Assembly (NCBI GenBank): GCA_900770075.1
Contig: CAAGIZ010000139.1
Coordinates: 1 to 31,146 of the forward strand
DNA length: 31,146 bases
Source: Spirochaetia bacterium
Lineage (GTDB): Bacteria; Spirochaetota; Spirochaetia; Treponematales; Treponemataceae
Direction: 5' to 3'
Shown here: positions 7,575-15,032 of the stretch, piece after piece
Numbering within the stretch: position 1 is the first letter of the stretch
Layout of the letters: every line of letters starts with the position of its first letter
Program-made: the position numbers and the translations under genes
The notes under the pieces: model-generated
What the model saw: the letters and a program-made list of their open reading frames with translations, nothing else
Told to the model about the DNA's origin: nothing
The model's database searches: none

Positions 7575-8488
7575 TGAAAAAATTGATTCATTTTAGCAAA
7601 TTTTTCCCTGTAGCAGTTGTTTTAAGTACAGTTCTTATACTTTCAGGAATTGTAAGTCTCTGCGTTCGCGGAATGAACTGGGGTCTTGAATTCAAGCCAG
7701 GTCAGAACATTCAGGTAAGCGTGAATGCTCAGACTGATGCAGACGAAATTTCAGGATTGCTTTCCGAAAAGAAAGTTAATGCTTCTGTAAAATCAGCAGG
7801 CGGAGAAAACTCTTATCAGATCCGCACGGAATCCGGGGAAAGCGTAGAAAATGCCGTAAAAGCTGCACTGTCAGAAAAATACGGCAGCGAAAATGTAGCT
7901 GTTGAGCAGAGCCAGTCAATCAGTGCCCAGTTCTCAAAGTCTTTGATTCGCGATTCAATCGTGCTGGTTTTGGCAACCTTGGTGCTGATTTTTGCCTACA
8001 CCCTGTTCCGCTTTAAGTGGGATGCTGCCCTTGGTTCTGTAATCGCAGTAATTCACGATGCCTTGATAATGATTTCTTTCTTTTCATGGTCACAGCTTGA
8101 ATTCACTACGACTTCCATTGCTGCAATCCTTACGATTATCGGTTATTCAATCAACGCAACCGTCGTAATTCTCGACAGGGTTCGCTCGGATATGAAAATC
8201 GTTGAGGCAAAGTCTTTCAAAGATATCCTCAACAGTTCCCTTACTTCAACATTGAGCCGCTCAGTAATTACGACTGTAACTACGCTTTTTGCAGTTCTTT
8301 CCCTGGTTGTGTTTACTACAGGCGACATCAAAAATTTTGCCATCGCACTGGTGGTAGGTCTTATTTCTGGATGTTATTCTTCGCTTTTCATTGCCGGTGC
8401 ATTCATCTCTCTGGTAAGAAAAAACTGGAAGCCTGTGGCAGTTTTGCCTAAAGCTAGCCTTGCTGCTGACACTGAAGAAAAAGAATAG
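7574..8488 (+). CDS. secF: Protein translocase subunit SecF
   Basis: Partner of SecD in the membrane. A first membrane helix at about 13-33 is followed by a short periplasmic domain and five C-terminal helices. Family motifs are SIAAILTIIGYSINATVVIL then DRVRSDM, and SSLTSTLSRSVITTVTTLFA. One oddity is the segment after helix 1: it reads GMNWGLEFKPGQ, where most SecF proteins have G-hydrophobic-D-F-T-G-G. The Asp is replaced by Glu and TGG by KPG. Length (304) is normal. The start overlaps the secD stop, and a strong terminator follows, so secF is the last gene of the operon. Confidence 0.96.
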   Translation: MKKLIHFSKFFPVAVVLSTVLILSGIVSLCVRGMNWGLEFKPGQNIQVSVNAQTDADEISGLLSEKKVNASVKSAGGENSYQIRTESGESVENAVKAALSEKYGSENVAVEQSQSISAQFSKSLIRDSIVLVLATLVLIFAYTLFRFKWDAALGSVIAVIHDALIMISFFSWSQLEFTTTSIAAILTIIGYSINATVVILDRVRSDMKIVEAKSFKDILNSSLTSTLSRSVITTVTTLFAVLSLVVFTTGDIKNFAIALVVGLISGCYSSLFIAGAFISLVRKNWKPVAVLPKASLAADTEEKE

Positions 8489-8508
8489 TCTTTCATACAG
8501 AAAATTTT

Positions 8509-8539
8509 AAGCCGTGGACTTCTGTCTGCGGCTTTTTTT
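8509..8539 (+). terminator. Intrinsic terminator of the yajC-secD-secF operon
   Basis: AAGCCG (8509-8514) pairs with CGGCTT (8529-8534) across a 14-base loop and runs straight into seven T in total. It begins 20 bases after the secF stop. Confidence 0.8.
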
Positions 8540-8545
8540 ATGAGT

Positions 8546-8574
8546 TTGCATAAAATGCGATAAAATGCGATAGT
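8546..8574 (+). promoter_or_regulatory. Putative promoter before ispH, with a tandem 10-mer
   Basis: TTGCAT (8546-8551), 17-base spacer, GATAGT (8569-8574); the start would fall at about 8581, on the ATG at 8582. The spacer consists of two perfect copies of ATAAAATGCG (8550-8569), each offering an alternative TAAAAT -10. No Shine-Dalgarno sequence at useful spacing precedes the ATG; AGG lies only two bases from it. Confidence 0.35.
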
Positions 8575-8581
8575 TTAGGTT

Positions 8582-9481
8582 ATGAAAATCATCCGTGCTG
8601 AAAAAATGGGGTTTTGTGCCGGCGTACGTCATGCCGTAACGACAGCAGATACCGCCCTCCAACAGAATTCCTGCGGTCAGGTTTATTCCTTCGGCCCGCT
8701 CATTCACAATCCCCTTGCCTTGAAAAAATTTGAAAACCGGGGATTGAAAATTCTTTCAGAAGAGCAGATTTCCTCCTTAAAAAGAGAAGATACGGTTGTA
8801 ATCCGGGCTCATGGAGTTCCGCCGGAGGTAAAGGAGCGGCTTGAAAAAACCGGGGCAAAAGTCCTTGACGGAACCTGTCCTATTGTTCGGGCAAATCAAA
8901 AAAAATGCGAGGGCTTTGCAGAAGAAGGCTGTGTGATTTTTTTTACGGGGGATGCAAACCACGGTGAAGTCATAGGAATAGAAGGTGCTGCAAGACGGGG
9001 AGCGGAAAAATCTGGAAAAGAATTGAATTTTATCCTTGTAAAATCCCCAGAAACTGCTTTTTTTGAATGTGAAAAGGTTCTTTCTAAAAACAGGGAAAAG
9101 CAGAAAAACTGCGTCTTGATAAGCCAGACAACTTTCAGCGTAAAACTGTTTGACCAGATTGCCCTGGTGCTGAAGGAAAAAATCCCTGAACTTAAGGTTC
9201 TGTCTACGATTTGCCCTGCAACCTACGACCGGCAGGACAGTTTGACAGATTTGTGCAAAAAAGTAGATGGAGTTCTTGTAATCGGCGGAAAAAACAGCGC
9301 AAATACAAACCGGCTTTACGGAAAAGCAAAGTCGCTTTGCACACACGCCGCCCTGATTGAAAAAGCGGATGAAATTCCCGAAGAATTTTTCTCTCTTGAA
9401 AAAGTCGGGCTTACGGCAGGAGCAAGCACTCCGGACGATGTTATTGATGAAGTTGAGAAAACTCTGACAAAAAGTTTTTAG
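8582..9481 (+). CDS. ispH: 4-hydroxy-3-methylbut-2-enyl diphosphate reductase
   Basis: IspH (LytB) is the last enzyme of the MEP pathway; it reduces HMBPP to IPP and DMAPP with a [4Fe-4S] cluster. The three cluster cysteines are visible: Cys12 in AEKMGFCAGVRHAV, Cys99 in DGTCPIV and Cys211 in TICPATYDRQ. Substrate and proton residues are also present: His77 in RAHGVPP, and His127 with Glu129 in GDANHGEVIG. QTTFS at 182-186 is the usual Thr/Ser motif. The length of 299 residues is typical of the short form with no fused S1 domains. It stands alone between the secF terminator and a new promoter. The start ATG is the first in frame and precedes the conserved N-terminus. Confidence 0.97.
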   Translation: MKIIRAEKMGFCAGVRHAVTTADTALQQNSCGQVYSFGPLIHNPLALKKFENRGLKILSEEQISSLKREDTVVIRAHGVPPEVKERLEKTGAKVLDGTCPIVRANQKKCEGFAEEGCVIFFTGDANHGEVIGIEGAARRGAEKSGKELNFILVKSPETAFFECEKVLSKNREKQKNCVLISQTTFSVKLFDQIALVLKEKIPELKVLSTICPATYDRQDSLTDLCKKVDGVLVIGGKNSANTNRLYGKAKSLCTHAALIEKADEIPEEFFSLEKVGLTAGASTPDDVIDEVEKTLTKSF

Positions 9482-9487
9482 TTTTTT

Positions 9488-9518
9488 TTTAGATTTTACA
9501 ACTATCATACTCTATAAT
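9488..9518 (+). promoter_or_regulatory. Putative promoter for the envelope lipoprotein cluster
   Basis: A perfect -10 TATAAT lies at 9513-9518. The -35 is poor (TTTAGA or TAGATT at about 9488-9495). A six-base inverted repeat AACTAT (9501-9506) / ATAGTT (9517-9522) flanks the -10 and could be an operator or chance. Transcription would begin near 9525. Confidence 0.45.
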
Positions 9519-9571
9519 AGTTTTAAGAAATTAAAAAAGTTTTGAAAATTATTCACGATTGCGAGCTTAAA

Positions 9572-11065
9572 ATGAAAAAAATTATCAAAGTTTTTATACT
9601 TTTGTTGGCATGTTTTTTTGTTTCATGTTCTTCCTCAAATATTGAAGATTCAGAATCAGAGAATGTTGCCGCGACTGAAAAAAAACAGCACTCTAAAAAA
9701 ATAAAGCCGATTAAATACAACGAAGAAGAGTATGAAAAAGCCTACAATCAGCGAAATTATTCTATTTGTCTTGGAATGATGCTGTACAAGACAAGAAAAA
9801 AAGCGGATATAAGGGACAATCTTGACCTTGCCATGCTTTATTTTATTACCGGTGAATATGCCCAGGCTTCAGCTGTCTTTGAGAAGACCGACGCGCAGAT
9901 GTTTGATGCGCTTACAAAAAGCATTACGAAATCGATCGGAAAAGCGATTGTCAACGAAAATTTAAAAGAATATACGGGCAATGTTTACGAGTATCTTCTT
10001 GTAAACACGATGAATTCCCTTTGTTATTATTTGCAGGGAGATTTAAATAGCGCTGTAAACCAGCTCACAAAACTTTCTGACGTAAAACTTCCTGAATACA
10101 GACGTCTTTACGGTGAGGTTTTGGTAAAAAACGGTCTGGATCCTTCTGCACGCGAAAAACTTGATGAGGACGCAAAATCTCTGAGCGCTTACAATATTGA
10201 CTCTTCTGTTTTTACGGCCGATTTGCCTAAAAAGCCAACCGAAAAAGACGTTTATAAAGAATCATCTCTTGCCAGATACTTAAGTTTAATTTTAAGACAG
10301 GCGGATGGCGATAAAAGCCAGATTGATTCTGATTCTATTGTCTTAAAGTCGCTCGTAAAAGATTTTGATTCTGTTGATTCTGCAATTCCTTCCGGTAAAG
10401 GCCGCGTTAACGTTCTTGCTCTTGCAGGTCTTATTGGAAAACAGACTGCAAAAGAGGTTTATTTTCCTTCAAAGTCTACATATTTTTATGTTCCGACTGG
10501 AAATTCTTCTTATCGGCTTCTTCCTGTTCAGTTTAAATTTGTCTATCCGTTTTATGCAGGAAAATCTACTGTAAGCGGAGTTGACGTTGTGTTGAATAAT
10601 GTAGGAACCAAAAGCGCCGTTATAATAGAAAATTTTAATGCAAATCTGGAAAAATCTGTTAAACTTAGAGCTAGAAAAGAATACGCTGCAAGCATGAACC
10701 GCAGTATTACAAAAAAAGTAAGTGGAATTGTGGCTGGAATTGCAAGTATAAACGCCAGTTACGAAGGCTTAAAAATGCTTTCGGGAAGAAGTGTTGCTTA
10801 TACTTTGGCTTCGATTGCTTTTGACGCGCTTTGTTCTTCAACGGCAGCAGGACTTTCGGCTATCGATTTGACAGAAACCGCTGATATTCGTCAGGGCGAA
10901 TTTTTCCCAGAAACCGTAAATGCCGCAGGTTTTACTGTTCCAGCCGGCTTGTACAAGGGAAAGGTGGTTTACCGCTTTTCTGACGGAAGTGTAGTCGAAA
11001 AACCGTTTGAAACGGAAGTAAAAGAAGGAAAGCCTTCATTGGTTGTTTCTTCTTGCATAAAATAG
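9572..11065 (+). CDS. COG3014-type lipoprotein
   Basis: A 497-residue lipoprotein with the lipobox FFVSC (Cys 19) in a compact signal peptide. The frame is also open to a TTG at 9542, but that adds ten polar residues ahead of the signal peptide, so I choose the ATG at 9572. Helical, TPR-like segments occupy about 60-190 (LAMLYFITGEYAQASAVFEK, YEYLLVNTMNSLCYYLQGDL). The C-terminal part ends in a beta-rich domain with ADIRQGEFFPETVNAAGF and VPAGLYKGKV. The N-terminal YEYLLV...YLQGD pattern and the late AD-R-P-G pattern match what I know of the COG3014 family, which often sits beside LpoB and LPP20 proteins. That neighbourhood is seen here. Function is not established. Confidence 0.75.
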   Translation: MKKIIKVFILLLACFFVSCSSSNIEDSESENVAATEKKQHSKKIKPIKYNEEEYEKAYNQRNYSICLGMMLYKTRKKADIRDNLDLAMLYFITGEYAQASAVFEKTDAQMFDALTKSITKSIGKAIVNENLKEYTGNVYEYLLVNTMNSLCYYLQGDLNSAVNQLTKLSDVKLPEYRRLYGEVLVKNGLDPSAREKLDEDAKSLSAYNIDSSVFTADLPKKPTEKDVYKESSLARYLSLILRQADGDKSQIDSDSIVLKSLVKDFDSVDSAIPSGKGRVNVLALAGLIGKQTAKEVYFPSKSTYFYVPTGNSSYRLLPVQFKFVYPFYAGKSTVSGVDVVLNNVGTKSAVIIENFNANLEKSVKLRARKEYAASMNRSITKKVSGIVAGIASINASYEGLKMLSGRSVAYTLASIAFDALCSSTAAGLSAIDLTETADIRQGEFFPETVNAAGFTVPAGLYKGKVVYRFSDGSVVEKPFETEVKEGKPSLVVSSCIK

Positions 11066-11086
11066 ATTTATATTGAGAGGTAATTT

Positions 11087-11695
11087 ATGAAAGTAAAAGT
11101 AGTATTGGCAAATTTATTGGTTGTTTCTTCATTGTTTTTCTTTTCTTGCGGATCAACTTCTGTAAAAAGATATGGAGCGGAAGAAAGCGTAAAAGATTTG
11201 AGCGGATATTGGAACGATAACGATGTTAATCAGGTTTGCACAACTTTGATTGATTCGTGTATAAAGTCAAAACGTGTTGCAAATTTTAAGAGCACAAAAG
11301 GAAGAACTCCTGTTGTAATTATTGGAACTATCAAAAACAAGAGCGTTGAACACATTGACACTTCAATTCTTTCAAAAAGATTTCAGAACGTAATTATCAA
11401 TGACGGAACTTTGGAATTTGTTGCAGATGCAAATCAGAGAGAAGAGCTCCGTGCAGAAAAATATGATCAAGCGGAAAATGCTTACGAAACTGCAAAATCT
11501 ATCGGAAACGAAACTGCCGCAGACTTTATGCTTCAGGGAACTGTTACGACAATTGTAGATACTGACGGAAGACAGCAGGTAAGAACTTATCAGGTTGATA
11601 TGCAGTTGATTGATTTGGAAACAAACAGAATTATTTGGTCTGATCAGAACAACGATATTAAAAAATACATAAAAAAATCTGCTGTAAAATTCTAA
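11087..11695 (+). CDS. lpoB: LpoB-like penicillin-binding-protein activator lipoprotein
   Basis: A 202-residue lipoprotein with the lipobox FFFSC (Cys 21). The mature part begins with VKDLSGYWNDNDVNQVCTTL, very like the D-L-S-G-x-W-N-D-x-D start of the E. coli LpoB globular domain. It continues with RTPVVIIGTIKNKSVEHIDT, an ADFMLQGTVTTIVD strand and YQVDMQLIDLETNRIIWSD, as expected for the LpoB/COG3417 fold. In E. coli, outer-membrane LpoB stimulates the peptidoglycan synthase PBP1B. Whether a spirochaete PBP is the partner here is inference. GAGAGG lies a few bases before the ATG. The gene lies 21 bases after the COG3014-type gene. The long disordered linker of E. coli LpoB is absent. Confidence 0.85.
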   Translation: MKVKVVLANLLVVSSLFFFSCGSTSVKRYGAEESVKDLSGYWNDNDVNQVCTTLIDSCIKSKRVANFKSTKGRTPVVIIGTIKNKSVEHIDTSILSKRFQNVIINDGTLEFVADANQREELRAEKYDQAENAYETAKSIGNETAADFMLQGTVTTIVDTDGRQQVRTYQVDMQLIDLETNRIIWSDQNNDIKKYIKKSAVKF

Positions 11696-11738
11696 CAATT
11701 TTCAAAACTTGATAACGTAAGAAAGATTAAGGATTTTT

Positions 11739-12764
11739 ATGAAAAAAAGTATTTTTGTTTTTTCCTTTATATTCTCTGCCTGTTTGATTTTTGGCGCAAA
11801 AAAGAAAATGCCTGAATGGATAACTCTTCCAGCAAGCGTTTATCCTTCGGAAACTTATATGAACGGAACTGGCTCTGGAGAAAATCGGGAAAGTGCAGAA
11901 CTTGAAGCTGTAAAAAACCTTTCTTCTATTTTTGGGCAGACAATAAAGTCGAACAGCCTCGCATCAAAAAAAATGGAGCAGGCGCTTTCTGACGGAAAAG
12001 TTTCTTTTTCTTCGTCTGGAAATTTGCAGCAGAATATAACAAGCCAAATCGAAGCAGAAAATCTGATTGGAATCGAAATTGCAGAATATTTTTACAATTC
12101 GTCCGAAAAAAAATGGTATGCAATTGCAATCCTCGACAGAAAAAAGGCGGCCACTGTTTATCTGGATCTTATACAGAAAAACGATGCTGTTGTCAGACAG
12201 TCTGTAGCAGAGTCTGAAAAAAATCCGCATTCTTTTTACGGTTATAGTGAAATTTGTTTTGCAACTGACATTGCTTCCGAAAACGACAGGCTGCTTAAAA
12301 ACCTTACAGTGATTGATTTTGAGCAGGGAAATGCGATCAGTAAAGAAATTGTTTCGCTTCAAAGCATGCAGGCTGCTCAAAAAAAGTTTGCAGAAGGAAT
12401 TACGATTTATATAAGGATTGGTGGCGACAGGGAAAATAAGATAAAATCTGCTTTTCAAAACATTTTTTCAAAATACGGATTTAAAACATCTTCGTCTAAA
12501 AAAGAAAAATATGGGCTTGAAGGCAGTTATTCTTCCGAAATTTCAAAAAGAGGAAAAATCACCTACTGCGTTTATACATTGAACTTGGATTTTTCTGATA
12601 ATTTGAAGTCGGAGTCGCTGTTTGCAATAAATTTAAAAGGAAGAGAAGGTGCTCCTTCAGAATCCGATGCAAAAAACAGAACTTACCGGGTTTTGGAAAA
12701 AAACATTGGAACAGAATTCAGTAAAAATTTTGATTCTTATATGAATAATCTTTCTTTTAAGTAA
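11739..12764 (+). CDS. LPP20-type exported protein
   Basis: A 341-residue exported protein. The mature N-terminus KKMPEWITLPASVYPSETYM followed by NGTGSGENRESAELEAVKNL has the P-x-W, G-x-G and Ala-rich helix typical of the LPP20 domain (found in Helicobacter Lpp20 and related envelope proteins). The domain ends near residue 145 with KKWYAIAILDRKKAATVYL. The remaining ~190 residues contain beta-rich repeats that I do not recognise. The leader is ambiguous: FSAC at 12-15 could be a relaxed spirochaetal lipobox, or cleavage could follow FGA at 18-20. AAGGA precedes the ATG. It forms part of the same series of envelope genes as the LpoB-like protein. Confidence 0.75.
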   Translation: MKKSIFVFSFIFSACLIFGAKKKMPEWITLPASVYPSETYMNGTGSGENRESAELEAVKNLSSIFGQTIKSNSLASKKMEQALSDGKVSFSSSGNLQQNITSQIEAENLIGIEIAEYFYNSSEKKWYAIAILDRKKAATVYLDLIQKNDAVVRQSVAESEKNPHSFYGYSEICFATDIASENDRLLKNLTVIDFEQGNAISKEIVSLQSMQAAQKKFAEGITIYIRIGGDRENKIKSAFQNIFSKYGFKTSSSKKEKYGLEGSYSSEISKRGKITYCVYTLNLDFSDNLKSESLFAINLKGREGAPSESDAKNRTYRVLEKNIGTEFSKNFDSYMNNLSFK

Positions 12765-12812
12765 CTTTTTATTTAGGATTAGTCCGTCTTTTTGGCGGTT
12801 TGTTAAAAAATA

Positions 12813-12831
12813 AAATTTGCTCTGCAAATTT
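12813..12831 (+). promoter_or_regulatory. Perfect hairpin just upstream of a ribosome binding site
   Basis: AAATTTGC (12813-12820), loop TCT, GCAAATTT (12824-12831): an 8-bp perfect stem that ends three bases before the ribosome site AGGAGA (12835-12840) of the next gene. A weaker five-pair stem CCGTC/GGCGG with a T5 loop lies at 12784-12798. The first hairpin could tune translation or protect a processed 5' end; there is no T-run for a terminator. Confidence 0.45.
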
Positions 12832-12846
12832 AGTAGGAGAAATAAA

Positions 12847-13602
12847 ATGAAAAAGAGTATTTTTATTCTTTCTGTTGTAGCTGCTGCTCTGTTCAGTAGC
12901 TGTGGAACTACAAAGGTTTCTGGTTCTGGAATCAAAGGCAATGCCGCTAAAGTTCAGAAGAATTACGTAACAATTCTTGACTATCAGGGAGCATCGTTTG
13001 GTTCAGAAATTCCTCAGTGGGTTGTTGAAATTGGAAACGGAAATTATTCTGCAGAATATCTTTCTCCAATCATGCCAGGAATTGCCGGCAAAAAACCATT
13101 TGTTGTAGTTTCTCGTGGTGACAACCTTGAATTTACAAAGCAGTGGGCTGACTTGGTTGATGTAGAAGTTCAGGTTGGCGATGAAATGCAGAGAATTGTT
13201 GGAAAAGCTGTTTCTGCTGCTCAGAAAGGACGCTCAAAACAGTCTGGCGATGTAAAAGATCCAACTACTTTGGAACAGGAATTGAATATGTACAAGCAGG
13301 CTGTTTCTGCCGTTGAGCTTAACGGTCTTGAAAAAATTGCTTCATATTGGATTCAGAAAGAAGTAAAGCCTTCAAAAAAAGCAAAGGAATCAAAAGTTTA
13401 TTATGAATACTATGCTGTTTGGGGCATGACTAAAAAACTTTACGATGCTCAGATTCAGAGCGCTATGAATTCTATCGAAGACAATACTGACGAAGGAAAG
13501 GCATTGAAAGAAGCCCTTTCTCTTAAACTTCAGAATATGATGATTACTTCAAATAACGAAGAAGTCAATACTGAAGCTGAAGAGACACTCGAGGCTAAAT
13601 AA
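12847..13602 (+). CDS. Lipoprotein of unknown family (spirochaetal type)
   Basis: A 251-residue lipoprotein with the signal peptide MKKSIFILSVVAAALFSSC (Cys 19). The frame extends upstream to 12817, but that start lies inside a hairpin, while the ATG at 12847 has AGGAGA seven bases ahead. Visible sequence features are IPQWVVEIGNGNYSAEYL, KPFVVVSRGDNLEFTKQWAD, a helical centre and VYYEYYAVWGMTKKLYDAQI. The P-Q-W start and the Y-Y-x-Y-x-V-x-x-M segment recall LPP20-type proteins, so it may be a distant paralogue of the preceding gene; this is a guess. A strong terminator follows. It belongs to the exported-protein series starting at 9572. Confidence 0.7.
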   Translation: MKKSIFILSVVAAALFSSCGTTKVSGSGIKGNAAKVQKNYVTILDYQGASFGSEIPQWVVEIGNGNYSAEYLSPIMPGIAGKKPFVVVSRGDNLEFTKQWADLVDVEVQVGDEMQRIVGKAVSAAQKGRSKQSGDVKDPTTLEQELNMYKQAVSAVELNGLEKIASYWIQKEVKPSKKAKESKVYYEYYAVWGMTKKLYDAQIQSAMNSIEDNTDEGKALKEALSLKLQNMMITSNNEEVNTEAEETLEAK

Positions 13603-13650
13603 TTTAACGTAAGATTGAATTATGTAGTTTATGTGATTTGATTTTCTGAT

Positions 13651-13690
13651 AAAAACTTTGTCTCTTTTGCAGGCAAAGTTTTTATTTTTT
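13651..13690 (+). terminator. Strong intrinsic terminator after the 12847 lipoprotein gene
   Basis: AAAAACTTTG (13651-13660) pairs perfectly with CAAAGTTTTT (13674-13683), loop of 13 bases, then ATTTTTT. It ends the lipoprotein series and shows that the NlpC/P60 gene needs its own start, downstream of this hairpin. Confidence 0.85.
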
Positions 13691-13735
13691 AGAAGAAAAT
13701 CCGATGAATTCGATTTTTTTGTTCAGGCTGGTTAT

Positions 13736-14803
13736 ATGAAAAATTTTCAAAGAAAAGCATTTGTTTTAAGTTTAGTTCTTTTTGTCTCATCTTTTGCAGT
13801 TTATGCGGCAGATAACAAGGGCGATGATATTTTTGAAAGCCAAAAAGTTGAAGAGGGCGATTTTTATAAAATTGTCGTTGAACCTTCAAAAAAAGAAATA
13901 GAAACTGAAAATTCTAAATTTTTTGAAAGCGTAAAGCAAAAAAAACTCGATATTCTAAAAAAAATTGAAAATGAACGCCAGAAAGTTGCTTCTTCAAAAA
14001 GCCAGATTTCTTCGGCAAAAGAGAGGGCAAAGGCGGAACTTGAAAAAAACAAGGCGAATTTAAAGAATAAGCCTGCAAAAAATACAGCGAAGACAAAAAC
14101 TGAAAATAATGCAACAGCTTCTACGGAGCAGGCAAAAAAAGAAGATGTTTCTGTAAGCCAGACACCAAGGACAGAACCTCAGAAAAAAAATGTCGAAAAA
14201 GAAATTTTAGAAAAACAAAACAAAACTGCAAAAAAGCCGGAAGCAGATTCAAAAAGAAAAACTTCGGTAAATAAGCCTGTTGTAAAAGAAAATGAACAGA
14301 AAAAATTGCAAAAACAGCAGAATGAAAATAATAAAACTATGACGATTGAAGAATCCGAGCAAAAAATGGATTCTGTGATAGATATGCGTAAAAAATTTAT
14401 TGATTTTGGAATGGGATATAAAGGCATAAACTACGTTTGGGGCGGAAAAACTCCAAGACCGGGTTTTGACTGTTCCGGACTTGTATCTTATACGGCAAAA
14501 CAGAGCCTTGGTATAGATGTAAGGGGAAACGCCCAGGATATTTACAATCAGACATCTCCTGTTTCGTTGGGAGAGGCTCTTCCAGGCGATTTAATCTTTT
14601 TTAAGGGCGCTTCTGATTCAAGAATTACGCATGTTGGTATTTATTTAGGAAAAAATCCTGGAGAAAATGACTTTGGAAAACAAAACTTGTTTTTAAATGC
14701 GGCAAGCGGCGGTCCAAGAACTGGTGTAATTATCAGCGGTTTGAATGAAAATTACTGGAAAAAAACATTTTATGGTTGTGGAAGGCTTATTCCTGAAATT
14801 TAA
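13736..14803 (+). CDS. Exported NlpC/P60 (C40) peptidase with a Lys-rich linker
   Basis: A 355-residue exported peptidoglycan endopeptidase candidate. The signal peptide is MKNFQRKAFVLSLVLFVSSF ending AVYA, with cleavage after residue 24. The frame extends upstream to a TTG at 13658, but that lies inside the terminator, so the ATG at 13736 is preferred. Residues about 35-215 are a Lys/Glu/Asn/Ala-rich low-complexity linker, probably extended or coiled, that may span or bind the cell wall. The catalytic domain starts near 218: GFDCSGLV holds the nucleophile Cys246 and RITHVGIYLG holds His299. The third polar position, usually His in FIHAS, is Asn321 in LFLNAASGG; Asn is tolerated in parts of the superfamily. 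The gene is followed by structured element B. Confidence 0.9.
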   Translation: MKNFQRKAFVLSLVLFVSSFAVYAADNKGDDIFESQKVEEGDFYKIVVEPSKKEIETENSKFFESVKQKKLDILKKIENERQKVASSKSQISSAKERAKAELEKNKANLKNKPAKNTAKTKTENNATASTEQAKKEDVSVSQTPRTEPQKKNVEKEILEKQNKTAKKPEADSKRKTSVNKPVVKENEQKKLQKQQNENNKTMTIEESEQKMDSVIDMRKKFIDFGMGYKGINYVWGGKTPRPGFDCSGLVSYTAKQSLGIDVRGNAQDIYNQTSPVSLGEALPGDLIFFKGASDSRITHVGIYLGKNPGENDFGKQNLFLNAASGGPRTGVIISGLNENYWKKTFYGCGRLIPEI

Positions 14804-14825
14804 GGAATAATTGTAAATGCGTTAC

Positions 14826-14914
14826 GGATTGTAAGGGCACCGGAGGTGTTGTTTTCTGGAATGCAATGGAAGAAAACAATGAAACCCTGAAAAGCCGGAC
14901 GGCAACTTGTTGCC
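14826..14914 (+). repeat. Structured intergenic element, copy B
   Basis: GGATTG (14826-14831), AGGG (14834-14837), a 9-bp hairpin TTGTTTTCT (14849-14857) / AGAAAACAA (14871-14879), ATGAAA, CCCT (14885-14888), AAAAGCCGG (14890-14898), then a second hairpin GGCAA-CTTG-TTGCC (14901-14914). AGGG can pair with CCCT. It sits 22 bases after the NlpC/P60 stop on the same strand and just before the gpsA promoter. The gap 14804-15032 holds only this element, the promoter and a leader. Confidence 0.6.
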
Positions 14915-14945
14915 GGAACGCCCATAATCAGAAAATCGCGTGTAA

Positions 14946-14974
14946 TTGCCCCTATTAAAATTAGTTGCTATAAT
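14946..14974 (+). promoter_or_regulatory. Strong sigma-70-type promoter for gpsA
   Basis: TTGCCC (14946-14951), 17-base spacer, TATAAT (14969-14974), with an extended -10 (TGC before TATAAT). The predicted start near 14981 leaves a leader of about 52 bases with GAGG before the gpsA ATG. Confidence 0.7.
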
Positions 14975-15032
14975 TAAAATACTATCTCTGTGGTTTATTG
15001 GCTTTATTAGAGAAAAAATTACGAGGTCTTAA

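Noticed and set aside
8777..9508. Minus-strand 243-residue open frame opposite ispH
   Set aside because: Shadow of ispH, with Phe/Cys-rich composition typical of an antisense frame.
9542..9571. TTG start for the COG3014-type lipoprotein
   Set aside because: It would add ten polar residues before a complete lipoprotein signal peptide.
13658..13735. N-terminal extension of the NlpC/P60 gene
   Set aside because: The TTG start lies inside a strong terminator hairpin, and the signal peptide begins only at the ATG at 13736.
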